Below, one piece after another: positions 63,024 through 64,000 of a stretch of DNA of 64,000 nucleotides. Position 1 is the stretch's first letter, and the number at the start of each line of letters is the position of its first letter. Below the pieces are notes generated by a model. It was not told the DNA's origin and did no database searches. It worked only from the letters and a program-made list of their open reading frames with translations. The translations under genes were made by a program, and so were the position numbers. The DNA is from DATDPM01 sp963841995 (GTDB taxonomy: Bacteria > Pseudomonadota > Alphaproteobacteria > DATDPM01). The stretch spans positions 1-64,000 of the forward strand of contig CAWJEX010000022.1 in the NCBI GenBank assembly GCA_963841995.1. The letters run 5' to 3'.

Positions 63024-63174
63024 GGGCGGCTCGCATTGTTGCGTTACACCGCCACATATGACGCAGTCGGAGCGCGTTGTCTCGGCTGCCCAGGTATATT
63101 ATCGCTCGGGATAAAGGGGGATCGAAACGGATAGCCCGCCGCAAGATGCGGAGGGGCCGATCTTCCGCCGAGCG

Positions 63175-63825
63175 CTAGTCTAGGGATGCCAAGCCGTCGC
63201 GGACGGCTTTGGCGATGGCTTCGGAACGATTCTTCGCGTTGAGCTTCTCGACGATCCGCTTCACGTGCAGCTTGACGGTGATTTCAGCCAGATCAAGAGC
63301 GCGCGCAATTTCCTTATGGGTCGCGCCTTTTACCATCATCTTCAGCACTTCACTTTCGCGGGGTGTTAGCGCCCGATCGACGCGCGTGGCAGCGGCAGGT
63401 TCTCCCGCCGGCGCGTTGGCGAGAAGATCCGGCGGAACGTAGGGAACGCCGGTCACCACCAGGCGAAGGGCCGCCATGATCGATTCGGCGGCAAAAGCCT
63501 TCGGAACATAGCCTTTTATCCCCGCCTCCATTGCGGCGCGAACGAGCGCGGCGTCCATATCCCCGGACACCGCAACGACAATGAGCGATGGAGAGATTTG
63601 TTTTAGACGCGCCAGCCCTTCGCGCCACGACATATCCGGCATATGCATATCGATGACAGCGATCGGCGCACCCGTCGATTGCAGTGCGGCGCAGGCTTCG
63701 GTGAAATTATTGGCGATGGCCGCCACGCGAAATTCCGGATCGCGGGCAATAAGCCCCGCCATCGCCTCCCGGAACAGCGGGTGGTCGTCAGCGATCAGAA
63801 CCGATCGATATTGGGTCTCGGCCAT
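63175..63825 (-). CDS. NarL/FixJ-family response regulator (LuxR HTH)
   Basis: The 216-residue protein has a receiver (SVLIADDHPLFREAMAGLIA; phospho-Asp in IAVIDMHMPDMSWREGLARL; Ser in VVAVSGDMDAAL; Lys in GYVPKAFAAESIM), a linker and a GerE/LuxR DNA-binding domain (LTPRESEVLKMMVKGATHKE, IARALDLAEITVKLHVKRIV-EKLNAKNRSEA). Complete. It is 150 bases upstream of the receiver-chemoreceptor operon on the same strand and may control it. No cognate kinase is in the window. Confidence 0.92.
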   Translation of the reverse strand: MAETQYRSVLIADDHPLFREAMAGLIARDPEFRVAAIANNFTEACAALQSTGAPIAVIDMHMPDMSWREGLARLKQISPSLIVVAVSGDMDAALVRAAMEAGIKGYVPKAFAAESIMAALRLVVTGVPYVPPDLLANAPAGEPAAATRVDRALTPRESEVLKMMVKGATHKEIARALDLAEITVKLHVKRIVEKLNAKNRSEAIAKAVRDGLASLD

Positions 63826-63989
63826 CCCCTAGCGGAACGCTCCCGGCTCTTGATCGGCTTAAGCAAAAGTAATTAAACGAAAGTATAATCCCAAGCTTAA
63901 ACCTATGTATATCTGCAACATACGAGGCGAAGCGCGACTCTCCCCTGGAACGCGTCTACTCTCACGCTCTTGGATATAGGTGGGTCCCC

Positions 63990-64000
63990 ATGATCGACGT
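63990..64000 (+). CDS. Possible start of a gene running off the right edge
   Basis: ATG 63990 follows GGTGGG at five bases, a reasonable ribosome site, and is divergent from the LuxR gene. Only three codons (MID) are visible, so nothing can be said about the product. Confidence 0.3.

Overview
The bulk of this window (about 3.4 kb to the right end) reads as the chromosome of an alphaproteobacterium of the Hyphomicrobiales (Rhizobiales), perhaps near Beijerinckiaceae or Methylocystaceae. The signs are a phasin (polyhydroxybutyrate granules), a quinol-type nitric oxide reductase with NnrS, a DUF3300/DUF2950 pair, a TonB receptor operon, many short rhizobial-type proteins and a high-GC background. 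This placement is inference from protein style, not from a marker gene. No rRNA gene and no complete tRNA gene is present.

Layout. 1-3392 is foreign: an actinobacterial-style zinc-ribbon GTPase pair, a scrap of a VOC protein in the opposite orientation, then a lipoprotein of myxobacterial style with a HEXXH motif. These blocks abut abruptly and are heavily frameshifted, so a chimeric contig is a serious possibility. 3396-10030 is an accessory island: an orphan cas1, the catalytic end of a tyrosine recombinase, several small unknown genes, a GHKL-ATPase / STAS-like (DUF4325) / membrane protein / zinc-ribbon cassette, and a DNA methyltransferase fused to a restriction-endonuclease-like domain. 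10.5-20.5 kb is repeat-rich, with an IS3 element (TSD ATT) beside a frameshifted DUF3422 gene, two methyltransferases and remnants of IS1380 and ABC-transporter genes. 21-23.3 kb is a decayed block (AsmA, lysyl-PG-synthase-like and DUF4197 remnants). 23.5-38 kb holds envelope and stress genes: SYLF, Spy-like, YihY, a TonB/ExbBD/receptor operon, DUF3300-DUF2950, MlaC-like and TPR proteins. 38.3-42.7 kb holds a recombinase, a RelE/Xre toxin-antitoxin operon with a twin operator, a chromate transporter and a response regulator. 43.4-45 kb holds phasin and PAS genes. 45.4-53.5 kb is a respiratory/nitric-oxide block: a molybdopterin oxidoreductase, qNOR with a membrane partner, and NnrS. 54-60 kb holds a TolB/TPR regulator, a secreted barrel protein behind a structured leader, and an aldehyde dehydrogenase / AMP-ligase pair. 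60.4-63.8 kb is a chemoreceptor and response-regulator cluster.

Two features run through the whole window. First, about a dozen otherwise conserved genes carry single-base frameshifts, several in short homopolymers; this looks more like uncorrected indel error than decay, though both may contribute. Second, an intergenic repeat family of about 190 bp (at least eight full or partial copies) has inverted GTGGGACAC / GTGTCCCAC segments. A second repeat unit retains an open, conserved peptide frame.

The best candidate for an undescribed system is the cassette at 6071-8285 together with the adjacent methyltransferase-endonuclease fusion. The orphan cas1 next to a recombinase is the second.
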